DNA of 37,148 nt. It comes from a virus. Position 1 is the first letter of the stretch. Each line of letters begins with the position of its first letter. The position numbers were made by a program, and so were the translations under genes. The notes beneath the pieces are model-generated. The model worked only from the letters and a program-made list of their open reading frames with translations, did no database searches and had not been told where the DNA came from. Shown in pieces: positions 37,127 to 37,148 of the stretch. Location of the stretch: IMG/VR virus record IMGVR_UViG_3300023708_000978, positions 1 through 37,148 of that record. One strand, given 5' to 3'.

Positions 37127-37148
37127 TTGGTGTCCGTTTCAAAACAAG

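Noticed and set aside
1-37148. CRISPR array or transposon
   Set aside because: No regular 20-40 bp repeats with spacers, no transposase and no insertion-sequence ends are visible.

Overview
This window looks like most of the genome of a temperate, short-tailed (podovirus-like) dsDNA phage of a Gram-negative host, probably in the Burkholderiales (beta-proteobacteria). The host guess rests on the moderate-GC codon use, the style of the embedded tRNA-Ser(UGA) and the lipoprotein and M15-endolysin types. It is inference, not proof. No host chromosomal gene is visible, and phage genes lie on both sides of the integrase/tRNA region. The DNA is therefore in virion (or circularised) order, not cut at the attachment site as a single prophage would be.

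Layout. (1) 1-326: non-coding leader. (2) 327-7400, plus strand: packaging and head genes (small and large terminase, portal, three small head-associated proteins, scaffold, HK97-fold major capsid), closed by tandem hairpins. (3) 7480-8676: head-tail connector genes. (4) 8673-15154: a long receptor-binding cassette of small modular tail-fibre genes, including a 20-residue-repeat shaft protein and a glycine-rich adhesin, divided by two further intrinsic terminators. (5) 15163-17613: a lysis cassette of several small membrane proteins, a three-TM holin and an M15 peptidase endolysin, lying inside the structural block. (6) 17631-29708: tail nozzle candidate, a GNAT-like protein resembling the T7 gp13 position, two ejection/internal-virion candidates and a 2418-residue multidomain giant protein with a zincin-like HExxGH motif. 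(7) 29705-31854: a convergent minus-strand gene, an att region with repeats and a complete tRNA-Ser(UGA), then tyrosine integrase and excisionase. (8) 31863-37126, minus strand: the early/accessory operon. It holds small unknown genes, a MazG-like pyrophosphohydrolase, a protein ending in a Tad2-like (DUF2829) domain, a Gp49-family protein, a winged-helix regulator candidate, a membrane module built around an SPFH/prohibitin lipoprotein, and a recombination set (SSB-like protein, YqaJ exonuclease, DUF1071/Sak3-like annealing protein).

How it works together. Leftward early genes would replicate and recombine the DNA, integrate or excise it at tRNA-Ser, and counter host defence. Rightward late genes would package DNA, build the head and short tail, display exchangeable fibres, eject internal proteins and lyse the cell. 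No lysogeny repressor of the CI type, no replication helicase or polymerase and no phage RNA polymerase is visible. They are either absent or beyond the window.

Most notable: the Tad2-like fusion protein next to a MazG-like enzyme, the SPFH lipoprotein membrane module, the full-length tRNA-Ser in attP with nearby dyads, the giant virion protein, a probable ATT start codon in the lysis cassette, and the glycine-rich adhesin.
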